From: Pectinatus brassicae
GTDB lineage: Bacteria > Bacillota > Negativicutes > Selenomonadales > Selenomonadaceae
Assembly (NCBI RefSeq): GCF_014201835.1
Contig: NZ_JACHFH010000023.1
Location: forward strand, 1-49,598
Direction: 5' to 3'
Length of the DNA: 49,598 nucleotides
In this document: piece after piece, positions 1 through 9,600 of the stretch
Numbering within the stretch: position 1 is the first letter of the stretch
Layout: the number at the start of each line of letters is the position of its first letter
Position numbers and translations under genes: made by a program
Notes under the pieces: model-generated
The model's input: the letters and a program-made list of their open reading frames with translations, nothing else
Database searches by the model: none
Told to the model about the DNA's origin: nothing

Positions 1-119
1 CCCCGTGTAGATGTTTTTGTGGTGATTACATTCTAACACGAGAATAGTCCCTATGGATTTTTTATTTACTGTTCAATTTGATTATACAATTAACCTTATA
101 TATTTAATTTATATCAAAT

Positions 120-1577
120 TCACCAAATCAATCCCAACCATTTCCAATAAGTAGCTGCCATTAATAATATCAACAAATATGCCACTATTGTTATTGGAAT
201 ACCAGTGCGAATAAAATCACGGGCAGTAACTGTATCTGTACTAAATACCACAAGGTTTTGCGGTGCATTAACCGGTAATATAAAGCCAAAACAAATTACA
301 TATTGCAATATCATCGTCATGCCAATGATATTAACAGAATGATGTTGATTTACCCCCTGTAGTATGGAAATCATTATCGGTATCATCGCTGCTGACAATG
401 CCGTCGCACTAGCAAAGCCCAGGTGTATAACGATTAAGAACAAACTTAATACTGCCAATATGCCAAAAGCCGTCATCGTATATAAATCAAATTTATTTAC
501 GATAGTCTGTGCTATCCAGTGTGCCGCCTTCGTTGATAATATTGTTGACCCTAAGCTGATACCTGTGCCGAAAAGCATCAATGTACCCCAGCTGATGCGA
601 TTTTGTACATACTTCCAGTCCATTATACCAATTTTAGGCAACAGCATAATAGTAACCGCCAAAATAGTTATTGTTGTTGTATCCAACGGATGAACAATTT
701 TTTCCGTTGCCCATAAAAAAAGCATGCCAAGTGAAATAATCATTAATTTTTTTTCATCGCGCGACATTGGCCCTAATTTCTGCAAAGCTTTAGCTACTGC
801 TTCCTTACCACCGACAATTTCTTTTGTTTCAGGCGGTATAAGTTTTAATAAGATAAAATACAATGCGACTGACATAATTGCCGCAAATGGTGCCGCAGCA
901 ATAAACCATTCACCCCAGCTTATATAATAGCCTAATTGTTTTTCAATAAAATTAAGTGCTATCATATTTTGCGCAGCTGCCGTCTTTATCCCTACATTCC
1001 AAATGCTATCCGCCTGAGCCACGGCAATCATCATAACTGCCGCAAAACGGCTTTTCATCGATACCCCAAAAGAATTAATAATACCCAGAATTATCGGTAC
1101 CATACAAGAAACACGGGCTGTTGTACTGGGCACAAAAAAGCTCAGTATAAATCCAACGGCAATCACCCCGATAAGTACACGATTTGTCTTGGTTCCTATT
1201 TTTGATAGTATCACCAATGCTATACGTTCATCAAGCCCCGTCTTTACCATTGCCACCGCAATAAACATTGCACCGCCCACCAAGGTCACTGCGCTGGTAC
1301 TAAAACCCGACAAACCATATTTTAGGGCATGTGACGTTCCCAATAATTTAGCTGGACTAGCTGGATCAGGTGACATTCCCAGCAAAATCGTCATCAATAA
1401 AATAATAATAATAGAACTCACCGGATATGACACGGCTTCCGTCATCCAAATAATTACTGAAAATAATAAGATTCCTAACACCCGCTGACCAGCAATCGTC
1501 AATCCAGCCGGCGTCGGCAGGAATAATATAACCAATAATACTAATGCTCCTAAAATAAGACCATATTTTTTCCCCAT
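120..1577 (-). CDS. DASS-family (SLC13-like) dicarboxylate/anion:sodium symporter
   Basis: Predicted polytopic inner-membrane transporter of 485 aa, the usual length for the divalent anion:Na+ symporter family. Long hydrophobic segments run through the whole chain. Two Ser-Asn-Thr-type family signatures are visible: PSTTAR at about residues 150-155 and VNAPQN near the C-terminus, each in one half of the inverted-repeat fold and likely forming the substrate/Na+ site. By family, substrates would be succinate, malate, fumarate, tartrate or citrate; the sequence does not discriminate. The start is set by AGGAGG 7 nt upstream of the ATG. It lies downstream of a TetR gene on the same strand but is separated from it by a strong terminator, so it is probably transcribed on its own. 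Confidence 0.88.
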   Translation of the reverse strand: MGKKYGLILGALVLLVILFLPTPAGLTIAGQRVLGILLFSVIIWMTEAVSYPVSSIIIILLMTILLGMSPDPASPAKLLGTSHALKYGLSGFSTSAVTLVGGAMFIAVAMVKTGLDERIALVILSKIGTKTNRVLIGVIAVGFILSFFVPSTTARVSCMVPIILGIINSFGVSMKSRFAAVMMIAVAQADSIWNVGIKTAAAQNMIALNFIEKQLGYYISWGEWFIAAAPFAAIMSVALYFILLKLIPPETKEIVGGKEAVAKALQKLGPMSRDEKKLMIISLGMLFLWATEKIVHPLDTTTITILAVTIMLLPKIGIMDWKYVQNRISWGTLMLFGTGISLGSTILSTKAAHWIAQTIVNKFDLYTMTAFGILAVLSLFLIVIHLGFASATALSAAMIPIMISILQGVNQHHSVNIIGMTMILQYVICFGFILPVNAPQNLVVFSTDTVTARDFIRTGIPITIVAYLLILLMAATYWKWLGLIW

Positions 1578-1605
1578 ACAGAGGCCTCCTTATTAAAAAA
1601 GACAG

Positions 1606-1636
1606 AAAAAGCCCCAAAACTTTTATGTTTTGGAGC
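1606..1636 (-). terminator. Intrinsic terminator after the TetR gene
   Basis: On the minus strand a 10-bp stem (GCTCCAAAAC paired with GTTTTGGGGC, one G-U) with a 6-nt loop is followed by TTTTT. It sits between the TetR gene and the downstream symporter gene. Confidence 0.75.
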
Positions 1637-1726
1637 TCCATTGCTCATAAGTATAATATTTTTACATTATTATAGTATAAAAAATAAACATTTTCAATAC
1701 AGAATGTTTATTTTTTGCTGGCAGTT

Positions 1727-2320
1727 TTACTTAAGCATTAATTCATCGATAAAAACACTTCCTTTCTCAACTAAATTAAATACACCATTAGAAAAACACC
1801 ATGATGACATCAAGCCTCTAATAAACGTTTCCAAATACAAAAAAACGTCCTCTTGTGTAAATTTTTTAAAATAGTTCCCTCTCTTTTTCAGTTCTTCTAA
1901 TAAGTCATATAAAATTCGCGTAAAATCTTCCCGTCTTATAAAATGCCGGCTGTCACCAGCAGCGCATTCGGTAAAATTCATTGAAAATGCCCGACTGGTC
2001 ATTTCCACTCCCATATTTTGGGCAAACTGCAGTTCTAATATTAAAAACATCTTTATCTTATCTAAAATAACAGCATTTTCGTTTTCAATACAATATTTAT
2101 TATATGCTTCAATCATAAAGTCGCTCATATCATTATAGTAGCTTTCTTTCACTATATCCTCTTTGGACTTATAGTGAACATAAAAAGTTCCTTTTGCTAC
2201 ATTAGCCTGCTGACATATATCACTAATCGTAATATTTTCATAGCCAAATTTCTTTATCATTGCAACTGCTGTCGTAAAAATTTTTTTCTTAGTTAATTTT
2301 GCCTGTTCTATACGCTTCAT
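1727..2320 (-). CDS. TetR/AcrR family transcriptional regulator
   Basis: 197-aa one-component repressor. The N-terminal 60 residues carry the classical TetR helix-turn-helix (ITISDICQQANVAKGTFYVH), including the conserved K-GTFY-H-K-S-KEDI stretch. The C-terminal two-thirds is the variable ligand-binding/dimerisation domain with no recognisable specificity. It is divergent from a YciI-like gene, and the shared intergenic region contains a strong dyad, so autoregulation and control of the YciI gene are likely. Ligand unknown. Confidence 0.9.
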   Translation of the reverse strand: MKRIEQAKLTKKKIFTTAVAMIKKFGYENITISDICQQANVAKGTFYVHYKSKEDIVKESYYNDMSDFMIEAYNKYCIENENAVILDKIKMFLILELQFAQNMGVEMTSRAFSMNFTECAAGDSRHFIRREDFTRILYDLLEELKKRGNYFKKFTQEDVFLYLETFIRGLMSSWCFSNGVFNLVEKGSVFIDELMLK

Positions 2321-2349
2321 CTATTTCATCCTCTTGACAAATTATGCCA

Positions 2350-2404
2350 TTTATTTTAATATAATGACCAAAGTCACTGACTATAGTCATTATATTAAAA
2401 TAAA
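2350..2404. promoter_or_regulatory. Nested dyad operator in tetR/yciI divergent promoter
   Basis: A perfect 19-bp inverted repeat (left arm 2350-2368, right arm 2386-2404) flanks a 17-nt centre. Inside it two TetR-like palindromes sit side by side: TGACCAAAGTCA (2365-2376) and TGACTATAGTCA (2378-2389). A plus-strand promoter fits with -35 TTGACA at 2334-2339 and -10 TAATAT at 2357-2362 (17-nt spacer), so a repressor bound at the dyad would cover the -10 region. Confidence 0.75.
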
Positions 2405-2416
2405 GGAGTCTTGTAA

Positions 2417-2713
2417 ATGTTTATTATTAATCTAACTTATAAAAAACCTCTAACGCGTATTGAAGAACTATTGCCTGAACATATAAAATTTCTCAATTAT
2501 AATTATGATAAAAATACTTTTCTTTGTTCTGGTCGAAAAAATCTCCGCAATGGCGGTATAATTTTATGCAATGCTGCTGATATTACACAGGTAAATAACA
2601 TTATTAAAAATGATCCTTTTTATCAAGATGACGCTGCCCAATATGACATTATTGAATTTGAACCTACTAAATACAGTACTGCTTTTGCCGCATGCCTTAA
2701 TCCTGATAAATGA
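2417..2713 (+). CDS. YciI-like domain protein
   Basis: 98-aa small soluble protein. It matches the YciI-related fold in pattern: N-terminal beta strand (MFIINLTYKKPL), helix with E-HI-FL, the segment F-CSGRKN-R-GGIILC, then DPFY and a C-terminal FEPTKY. The family is a ferredoxin-like fold implicated in small-molecule binding or hydrolysis, without an agreed reaction. The start has AAAGGAG 10 nt upstream. It is divergent from the TetR gene and is its most likely target. Confidence 0.8.
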   Translation: MFIINLTYKKPLTRIEELLPEHIKFLNYNYDKNTFLCSGRKNLRNGGIILCNAADITQVNNIIKNDPFYQDDAAQYDIIEFEPTKYSTAFAACLNPDK

Positions 2714-2732
2714 TATTATTGCATCCTTATTT

Positions 2733-2897
2733 TATCTATGCTATTATAAGCGAGTAACAAGCATTGGCTGAACAGTATCTTATGAACTGTATCGCAATAT
2801 GCCGTTTAACTATCATACGATTATAGCGCTTGGATCACTGTGACCGAGACGAATGCCATAGGATATCTGCGCACATTTTCTGTAGGTGCGCTTTTTT
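2733..2897 (+). ncRNA. Structured leader RNA upstream of panC, class not assigned, with terminator
   Basis: A multi-helix RNA can be drawn. A closing helix pairs TATCTATG (2733-2740) with CATAGGATA (2857-2865). An inner helix pairs CAAGC (2758-2762) with GCTTG (2828-2832). Hairpins are ACAGT/ACTGT (2772-2776/2786-2790), CTAT/ATAG (2810-2826) and GGATCA-ctg-TGACC (2832-2845). Unpaired blocks GCGAGTAAC and CCGAGAC face each other across the junction, as in metal-sensing riboswitches of the yybP-ykoY or NiCo type. An intrinsic terminator follows (GCGCAC 2869-2874 / GTGCGC 2886-2891, then TTTTTT). The arrangement looks like an aptamer plus expression platform in front of panC. The class is not identified. 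Confidence 0.55.
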
Positions 2898-2986
2898 ATT
2901 TGTCTTTTTGCCTTGTTGCCTATAAATAGCTGCCTCTATAAAGCCGCTATCAATAAAACTTTCACTATCTTAAGGAGAGATTTTAA

Positions 2987-3838
2987 ATGATTTTATGTCG
3001 AACAATTCCCGAATTACAAAAACTGACGACCGAAGCACATGCAACAGGCCAATCGATTGGCCTTGTACCAACAATGGGTGCCCTGCACGAAGGCCATGCT
3101 TCTTTAATAAAAGCCTGTCATCAGGAAAACACTATTAGTATTGTCAGTATTTTTGTCAATCCGACACAATTTGGTCCCAATGAGGATTACGATAAATATC
3201 CCCGCAGTTTTGCTAAAGACTGCCAAACTGCTGAAAAAGCCGGTGCTGATATTATTTTTACCCCGGCAGCTGATGAACTTTATCCCAGCAAAGATATGAC
3301 CTGGGTAGAAGTAACCGGAGATATCACTAAAGTATTGTGCGGCCGCACCCGACCAATACATTTTCGCGGTGTTACTACCATTATTACTAAATTATTTAAT
3401 CTAATCCAACCTGATAAAGCCTATTTTGGTCAAAAAGATGCCCAGCAGGTCGAAGTTTTAAGAAAAATGGTATCCGATTTATTTATCCCTGTAGAGCTAC
3501 GCATCATGCCAATTATACGTGAAAGTGACGGCCTAGCTAAAAGTTCCCGCAACGCTTATCTAACCCCTGCTGAAAAAACTGCTACCCTTATTTTATATAA
3601 AAGTCTGCAAAAAGCTAAAGCAATTTTTACTGCCGGTGAAAGAAATCCTGACAACATCTTAAAAACAGTACAACAAATAATTGAGTCTGAGCCACTTAGC
3701 AGCATTGATTACATCGAAATACATGGGCTGCCTGCCCTAACTCCACTTACTGATATTATTGATAAAACAGCTTTATTAGCTGTTGCCGTTAAATTTGGCA
3801 ATACACGCTTAATTGATAATATCATTTTGGAGGTCTGA
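2987..3838 (+). CDS. panC: Pantothenate synthetase
   Basis: Catalyses ATP-dependent condensation of pantoate and beta-alanine to pantothenate, the last step of vitamin B5 synthesis, in the cytoplasm. 283 aa is the normal length. The nucleotidyltransferase HxGH motif is [11 protein letters not shown] (His34, His37). The second ATP-binding signature [12 protein letters not shown] is at about 178-189, and the substrate loop [18 protein letters not shown] is intact. The ATG has AAGGAGAG upstream. Two nt separate it from panD, so they form one operon; panB is not in the window. Confidence 0.96.
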   Translation: MILCRTIPELQKLTTEAHATGQSIGLVPTMGALHEGHASLIKACHQENTISIVSIFVNPTQFGPNEDYDKYPRSFAKDCQTAEKAGADIIFTPAADELYPSKDMTWVEVTGDITKVLCGRTRPIHFRGVTTIITKLFNLIQPDKAYFGQKDAQQVEVLRKMVSDLFIPVELRIMPIIRESDGLAKSSRNAYLTPAEKTATLILYKSLQKAKAIFTAGERNPDNILKTVQQIIESEPLSSIDYIEIHGLPALTPLTDIIDKTALLAVAVKFGNTRLIDNIILEV

Positions 3839-3840
3839 AT

Positions 3841-4239
3841 ATGTTATATAATATGTTTCATGGCAAAATACACCGTGCTACAGTTACCGAAGCAAATCTT
3901 GCTTATGTTGGCAGCATCACAATTGACAGCACCCTCATAAAAGCTGCCGGTATACTGCCCGGTGAACGTGTGCAGATTGTCAATAACAATAATGGTGCCC
4001 GTCTCGAAACCTATGTTATTGCCGGCAAGCCAAATAGTGGTATTATCTGCCTTAACGGTGCAGCCGCCCGTCAGGCTGCTGTTGGTGATACCATAATAAT
4101 AATTGCCTACGCCATGATGAATGAGCAGGAAGCTACTTCCTGCGAACCAAAAATTGTCATTGTCGATGAAAACAATCGGCCTATCTGTATAAATAACAAT
4201 GAACAGCCTTGTACAACTACCGAAATGGCTGTCAAATAA
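3841..4239 (+). CDS. panD: Aspartate 1-decarboxylase
   Basis: Pyruvoyl-dependent enzyme converting L-aspartate to beta-alanine, the partner substrate of PanC. The self-cleavage site Gly24-Ser25 is present in the segment AYVGSITID, and Ser25 becomes the pyruvoyl group. The active-site Tyr and the LNGAAAR segment of the mature alpha chain are present. 132 aa, family length about 115-140; the C-terminal tail is slightly long. Its ribosome-binding site (TTGGAGG) lies inside the end of panC, indicating coupled translation. Confidence 0.95.
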   Translation: MLYNMFHGKIHRATVTEANLAYVGSITIDSTLIKAAGILPGERVQIVNNNNGARLETYVIAGKPNSGIICLNGAAARQAAVGDTIIIIAYAMMNEQEATSCEPKIVIVDENNRPICINNNEQPCTTTEMAVK

Positions 4240-4254
4240 AAAAGCATCCTGCAA

Positions 4255-4297
4255 AAATAGCTGCCCATTCGATTATTTATCGAACGGACAGCTATTT
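4255..4297. terminator. Bidirectional terminator between panD and alaT-like gene
   Basis: AAATAGCTG...CAGCTATTT pairing over a 19-bp imperfect stem with loop TATTT. A-rich and T-rich flanks allow use from both convergent genes. Confidence 0.75.
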
Positions 4298-4307
4298 TAC
4301 TATAAAA

Positions 4308-5477
4308 TCATATATGCTGCAAGAAATTTTCAATACGTTTTAAAGCAGCAGCAATTTTATCAATTGAGGTTGCATATGAACAGCGAATAAAGCCCTCTCC
4401 GCTGGCACCAAAAGCATTTCCCGGAATAACTGCTACATGCTCACGTTGCAATAATTGTTCCACAAACTCTTCTGATGATAAACCGGTGCTGCTAATTTTA
4501 GGAAATATATAAAAAGCACCTTTAGGCTCAAACGTTTCCAAGCCCATACGACAAAAACCTTCATATATAAGATGACGACGACGGTCATATTCCTGCACCA
4601 TCTTTTTCATATTAACTTCACCATTTTGCAGTGCCTCAATCCCTGCCAATTGTGCAGTAATTGGTGCACAAAGCATTGTATACTGATGAATTTTGTTCAT
4701 TGCTTCAATAAAGACTGGATTAGCCAAAGCATAACCTAATCGCCAGCCCGTCATAGCATAAGCCTTGGAAAATCCATTAAAAACAATCGTTCTGTCTTTC
4801 ATATCCGGCAAAGTTGAAAAGCAAATATGCTCCAATCCGCCATACGTAAGATCGCCATAAATCTCATCGGACATAACTATTAAATCATGCTTTTTAGCAA
4901 AGGCCGCCAACCCTTCCATTTCTGTTTTAGTCAAAACCGTACCAGTAGGATTATTAGGATAACCTATAAGCAATACTTTGGTCTTGGGCGTAACATATTT
5001 TTCCAAGTCAGCTGCCGTTACACGAAATTCATTATCAATCCCTGTCGGTACCGGTACAGCTGTACCACCAGCTAAAATCACGCATGATTTATAGGAAACA
5101 TAGCAAGGCTCTGGTATAAGCACCTCGTCACCTGGGTCTAAAACAGCCCGCATCGCCAAATCAACGGCCTCACTAACCCCAACTGTCACAATGATTTCTG
5201 TTTCTGGATCATATTCTATTTTGTATTCTCTTTTATATAAATTACTGATTTCCTGACGCAGAGGCAACATTCCCTTATTACTGGAATAAGATGTATAGCC
5301 TTTTTCCAAACCATAAACGCAGCTTTCTCTAATATGCCATGGTGTAACAAAATCCGGCTCACCGATACCAAGGGTTATTACATCCTCCATCTTAGCTGCG
5401 ACATCAAAAAATCTTCTTATTCCTGATGGCGGCACTTGGTTTACTGTCTGCGATAATGTCTTTTGCCAATCTTTCAT
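4308..5477 (-). CDS. PLP-dependent class I/II aminotransferase (alaT-like)
   Basis: 389-aa fold-type I aminotransferase. The PLP-binding lysine is Lys238 in GFSKAYAMTGWRLGY; YPNNPTG (173-179) and SDEIYGDL (203-210) supply the cofactor-contacting Asn and Asp/Tyr. General resemblance is to the Bacillus PatA/YugH(AlaT)/aspartate aminotransferase group. The ATG overlaps the stop of the upstream Lrp-type gene (ATGA), so the two are translationally coupled. That order, plus a T-box leader whose features fit tRNA-Ala, favours alanine transaminase (pyruvate + glutamate to alanine + 2-oxoglutarate) over aspartate transaminase. The substrate is inferred from context, not from residues. Confidence 0.85.
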   Translation of the reverse strand: MKDWQKTLSQTVNQVPPSGIRRFFDVAAKMEDVITLGIGEPDFVTPWHIRESCVYGLEKGYTSYSSNKGMLPLRQEISNLYKREYKIEYDPETEIIVTVGVSEAVDLAMRAVLDPGDEVLIPEPCYVSYKSCVILAGGTAVPVPTGIDNEFRVTAADLEKYVTPKTKVLLIGYPNNPTGTVLTKTEMEGLAAFAKKHDLIVMSDEIYGDLTYGGLEHICFSTLPDMKDRTIVFNGFSKAYAMTGWRLGYALANPVFIEAMNKIHQYTMLCAPITAQLAGIEALQNGEVNMKKMVQEYDRRRHLIYEGFCRMGLETFEPKGAFYIFPKISSTGLSSEEFVEQLLQREHVAVIPGNAFGASGEGFIRCSYATSIDKIAAALKRIENFLQHI

Positions 5478-5953
5478 GGTGTCATCACCAGCCTGCGGTC
5501 ATTTTCTTTATCATCCATAATCGTGCCATCTTTTTTATAAGCCTTAAGCATAAAATGGCTGCGTGTTGAAGTAACCCCTTCAATAGTTGATAAACGGCGG
5601 GCAACAAAGTCAGCAACTTTATTCAATGACTGCCCTTCAATTATTACCAATAAGTCAAAACTCCCCGACATAAGATATACCGATTTTACTTCATCAAAAC
5701 GATATATTCTTTCCGCAATAGCATCAAACCCCACTTCTCTTTGCGGCGCCACATTAACTTCAATAACTGAGGTCACCGTATGTTCTCCAGCTTTTTCCCA
5801 GTCAATCAAAGTATTGTAATTCATAATTATTTTATCCTGCTCTAATCTTTTCATGGCTTCTTCTATTTCATACTCTGATTTATTAAGCATCGCCGCCAAT
5901 TCTTTAATCGAGCGACGGGCATCATGTTCTAAAAGTTCCAGTAATTCTTTCAT
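5474..5953 (-). CDS. Lrp/AsnC-family transcriptional regulator (alaR-like)
   Basis: 159-aa regulator with an N-terminal winged helix (about residues 1-50, RRSIKELAAMLNKSEYEIEEAM) and a C-terminal RAM/AsnC ligand-binding domain containing the GSFDLLVIIEG strand. Starts at ATG with GAGGAGG 8 nt upstream. Cotranscribed with and overlapping the aminotransferase gene, the same order as the Bacillus alaR-alaT (yugG-yugH) pair. Likely binds an amino acid, probably alanine, and tunes the operon; this is inference. Confidence 0.88.
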   Translation of the reverse strand: MKELLELLEHDARRSIKELAAMLNKSEYEIEEAMKRLEQDKIIMNYNTLIDWEKAGEHTVTSVIEVNVAPQREVGFDAIAERIYRFDEVKSVYLMSGSFDLLVIIEGQSLNKVADFVARRLSTIEGVTSTRSHFMLKAYKKDGTIMDDKENDRRLVMTP

Positions 5954-6054
5954 AATAAATCCTCCTCATAAATACCAATTCTTAGCAGCTGGCTGTACAC
6001 ACCACCCTACTAAGACCACCATAAATATTTTATGGTTTTCCCTTAAAAAAATAT

Positions 6055-6310
6055 AAAAAAAAGCCCCGTCCGAAAAGGACGAGACATTATTCCCGTGGTA
6101 CCACCTTAGTTAGCAAAAAGCTCACTTTGTATCCGTTAACGCCAGATAAAACGACCAATTTTTATGGCAGCTCGCAAGTAGCCTTCTGATACATATGCTT
6201 TAACGGCTCACACCACCCGCCGCTTCTCTGAAAAACAGATATATCATACTCATTTGCTCATCGCTTACTTCTTTATGTGCTAACTATCATAGCATATTTA
6301 AAACTAGTTT
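6055..6310 (-). promoter_or_regulatory. T-box leader (tRNA-sensing riboswitch), best fit tRNA-Ala
   Basis: On the minus strand all T-box parts are present in order: kink-turn GATGA/GA at the Stem I base, the AGTA strand of the specifier loop, the distal GGCGGGTGGTGTGAGCC region, the 14-nt T-box core AAGGTGGTACCACGG (about 6091-6105), and a terminator (stem with GTCC/GGAC, then a long T run at 6055-6062). The specifier side of the loop reads GAAGGCTA, compatible with GCT (Ala) or GGC (Gly). The bulge UGGU predicts discriminator base A, which fits tRNA-Ala and not the tRNA-Gly in this window (discriminator U). Promoter: TTGCAA (6310-6315), 18 nt, TATGAT (6286-6291). Confidence 0.92.
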
Positions 6311-6315
6311 TGCAA

Positions 6316-6639
6316 GCTATTTTTATGCTATTTTACATTTTTATTCAATTGGCAGGTTTTAATATATACTACTTTATTCCCGTAGTATTGCACCTGTAAT
6401 TTTTTTATACTTTTTGCCAGGATTTTTTTTTAAAAACCTCTTTTTTTTATTTGTTAACACTATTTTACTTTCTTTATTTTTCAAAAAACATTCTATTTTT
6501 TTATATTTTCATTTTACCGGCAAAGAATAGACAATAGCTTATTTCTAATGTAAAATGTTAGTGTATAAGCTAATTGTTAGTTATTTTTCCAACAATGCTT
6601 ATGTCATCTTTGTAGTTACTTTATTATGGAGGCTGGATA
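6316..6639. other. Divergent intergenic region: T-box promoter side and purL promoter
   Basis: AT-rich, no gene. For purL a promoter fits: TAGACA (6528-6533), 17 nt, TAAAAT (6551-6556). A small hairpin (AAGC..TTGTT / AACAA.GCTT) follows in the 5' leader near 6569-6602. No purine-riboswitch or PurR-box sequence was recognised. Confidence 0.4.
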
Positions 6640-9600
6640 ATGTCAGTTAAGAGAATTTATGTTGAAAAACGTCCTGGATCCTTTGATATTCCGGCACAAA
6701 AACTTTGTGCCGACCTCAAAAGCATGTTTAATGTAACCGATTTACGAATTGCCCGTGTCTTTCGTCGCTATGATATAGAAGGCATGACCAATGAAGAATT
6801 CACTAAAGCTAAAAATGTAGTTTTTGCTGAACCACCTGTCGATATCATTTATGATGAAGAATTGCCGCAAATGAAAAATGCCCGCACATTTGCTGTAGAA
6901 TTTTTACCCGGACAATTTGACCAAACCGCAGATTCAGCCGCACAATGTGTCCAGCTAATAACACAAAAAGAACGTCCCCTTATCCGAACTGCAAAAATAA
7001 TTGCCCTTATCGGCAATATAGATGATACATCTTTTTCGCAAATAAAAAAATATTGTATAAACGAAGTTGAAAGTCGTGAAGCTTCAATGGATAAACCTGA
7101 AACATTAGCTATGCAAGTTAACCAACCAGCCGATGTTGCTAACCTTGAAAATTTTATTAGCATGGCTGACAATGAATTACAGTTACTTCATGACAAATTA
7201 GGCCTAGCAATGAGTTATGAGGATTTTTTATTTTGCCGTAAATATTTTAAAGAAGAAGAACACCGCAATCCTACAATAACAGAAATTCGCGTTATCGATA
7301 CATATTGGTCTGACCATTGCCGCCACACGACCTTTACAACAGCTATTGATAATGTCTCTATAGAAAATGGTACTTACAGCAAAAGCCTGCAAGAAGCATT
7401 TGAGCTATACAAACACTATCGTGACAGTATTTATGCCCAGGAACGCCCAATGACTTTAATGGACATTGCTGTAATCGGCATGAAAGTGTTGAAAAAAAGC
7501 GGCAAATTAGATGATCTTGATGTTTCTGAAGAAATAAATGCCTGCAGTATAGTTGTACCAGCTATGGTTAACGGTAAAAAAGAAAATTGGCTTGTTATGT
7601 TTAAAAATGAAACACATAACCATCCTACAGAAATTGAACCTTTTGGCGGTGCTGCTACATGTCTTGGCGGTGCTATCCGTGACCCATTATCAGGGCGCTC
7701 TTATGTATATCAAGCCATGCGTGTTACTGGTGCCGCTGACCCGCGCCGCAGCCTCAGTGAAACAATTGACGGCAAACTGCCGCAACGGAAAATCACCCGT
7801 GATGCCGCTCATGGTTATAGTTCCTATGGCAACCAGATAGGTCTTGCTACCGGCCAGGTTCATGAAGTCTATCATGAAGGCTTCTTAGCCAAACGTCTTG
7901 AAGTAGGTGCTGTAATCGGTGCCGCTCCACAGGAAAATGTGGTACGCGAAGTTCCACAAACAGATGATGTAATTATCCTTGTAGGTGGACGTACTGGTCG
8001 CGACGGTATCGGCGGTGCTACCGGCTCCTCCAAAGAACACACTGTTGAATCATTAGAATCCTGCGGTGCTGAAGTTCAAAAAGGTAATGCTCCTACCGAG
8101 CGTAAATTACAGCGTTTATTCCGCAATAAAAATGTCAGCCTGCTTATCAAACGCTGCAATGACTTTGGTGCTGGTGGTGTTGCTGTTGCTATTGGCGAAC
8201 TTGCCGATGGCCTTCATATTAATTTAGATAAAATAAAGAAAAAATATGATGGTCTTGACGGTACTGAATTAGCTATTTCAGAATCTCAAGAACGCATGGC
8301 TGTAGTTGTTGATAAAGAAAATGCCCAAAAGTTCATTGATTATGCCGCTGCCGAAAATCTCGAAGCAACCATCGTTGCTACTGTAACCGACAATAATCGC
8401 TTACAAATGGTATGGCGTGATAAAACTATTGTTGATATAAACCGTTCCTTCTTGCAAACAAACGGGGTGCAGCAGCATATTGATGTAAAACTAAGTACTC
8501 CTAATAAGGATAATACCTATTTTTCCCAGCTGCCAGAAATCACTGCTGATCATGATGCTTTCACTAGTCTTTGGCTGAAAAACCTACAGGATTTAAACGT
8601 CTGCAATCAACAGGGCCTTAGTGAGCGTTTTGATTCAACGATCGGTGCTGGTTCTATATTAATGCCATTTGGTGGCTATACCCAGCGCACTCCAGCTGAA
8701 GGTATGGCTGCAAAACTTCCGGTCATCGGTGGTGATACCGATACAGCTACCCTTATGTCCTTTGGCTTTGATCCATACTTAATGAGTTGGAGTCCATATC
8801 ATGGTGCTGTTTATTCTGTAGTAGCAGCTCTTGCCAAGATAGCTGCTATGGGCGGCGATTATACACGTGTCCGCTTAACTTTCCAGGAATATTTCGAAAG
8901 TCTTGGCAAAGATCCTGAAAAATGGGGTAAACCATTTGCAGCACTCTTAGGTGCTTTAAAAGCTCAGCATGAATTTGGTACAGCTGCCATTGGTGGCAAA
9001 GATTCCATGTCTGGTACCTTTATGGATATGACTGTTCCACCATCTCTTATCGCATTTGCAGTCTGCCCCATCCTTGCTGACAAAGTTATCTCCTCAGAAT
9101 TTAAGATGGGAGGCAATCTTGTCTATGTATTGCCTGTTCATCGTGATGAAGAAGACATTCCTTTATTTGACAAACTAAAACAAAATTTTGCTTCAATTCA
9201 TGCTCTTGCTAACGACAGAAAAATATATTCTGCTATGAGCGTTGGCAAAGGTGGTGTTGCCGCAGCGATAAGTAAAATGTGTTTAGGTGAAAATCTCGGC
9301 TTTAAATTTAATGATAATATAACTTATGACAACCACAAGCTATTTGGCAGCAATTACGGCAGTATTCTTATTGAAGTTGCCAAGGAAGCTCAACTCGATG
9401 ATTTAAAGAAAACTGGCGCAATTTTATTAGGTCATGTATCCAGCTCCCCTAATATTGTTTTTGATAACATCACAATATCACTAAATGATATTGATAAATC
9501 CTTTAATTCTCCTTTGGAAAAAATATTTCCAACTGCAATAAAAGCAACAAAAACACATGATAAAAGCCCTGTATTACCTGAAGAATCCAGTGTTGGCTTT

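Noticed and set aside
1-119. Inverted repeat near the window start (CGTGT..AACACG)
   Set aside because: Pairing is imperfect and short, and the context is cut by the window edge; nothing could be assigned.
6091-6130. Glycine specifier reading (GGC) of the T-box
   Set aside because: The UGGU bulge demands discriminator A, while tRNA-Gly in this window has U; Ala fits better, though not proven.
7553-7840. Plus-strand 95-aa ORF inside purL
   Set aside because: Out-of-frame shadow of purL with no ribosome-binding site.
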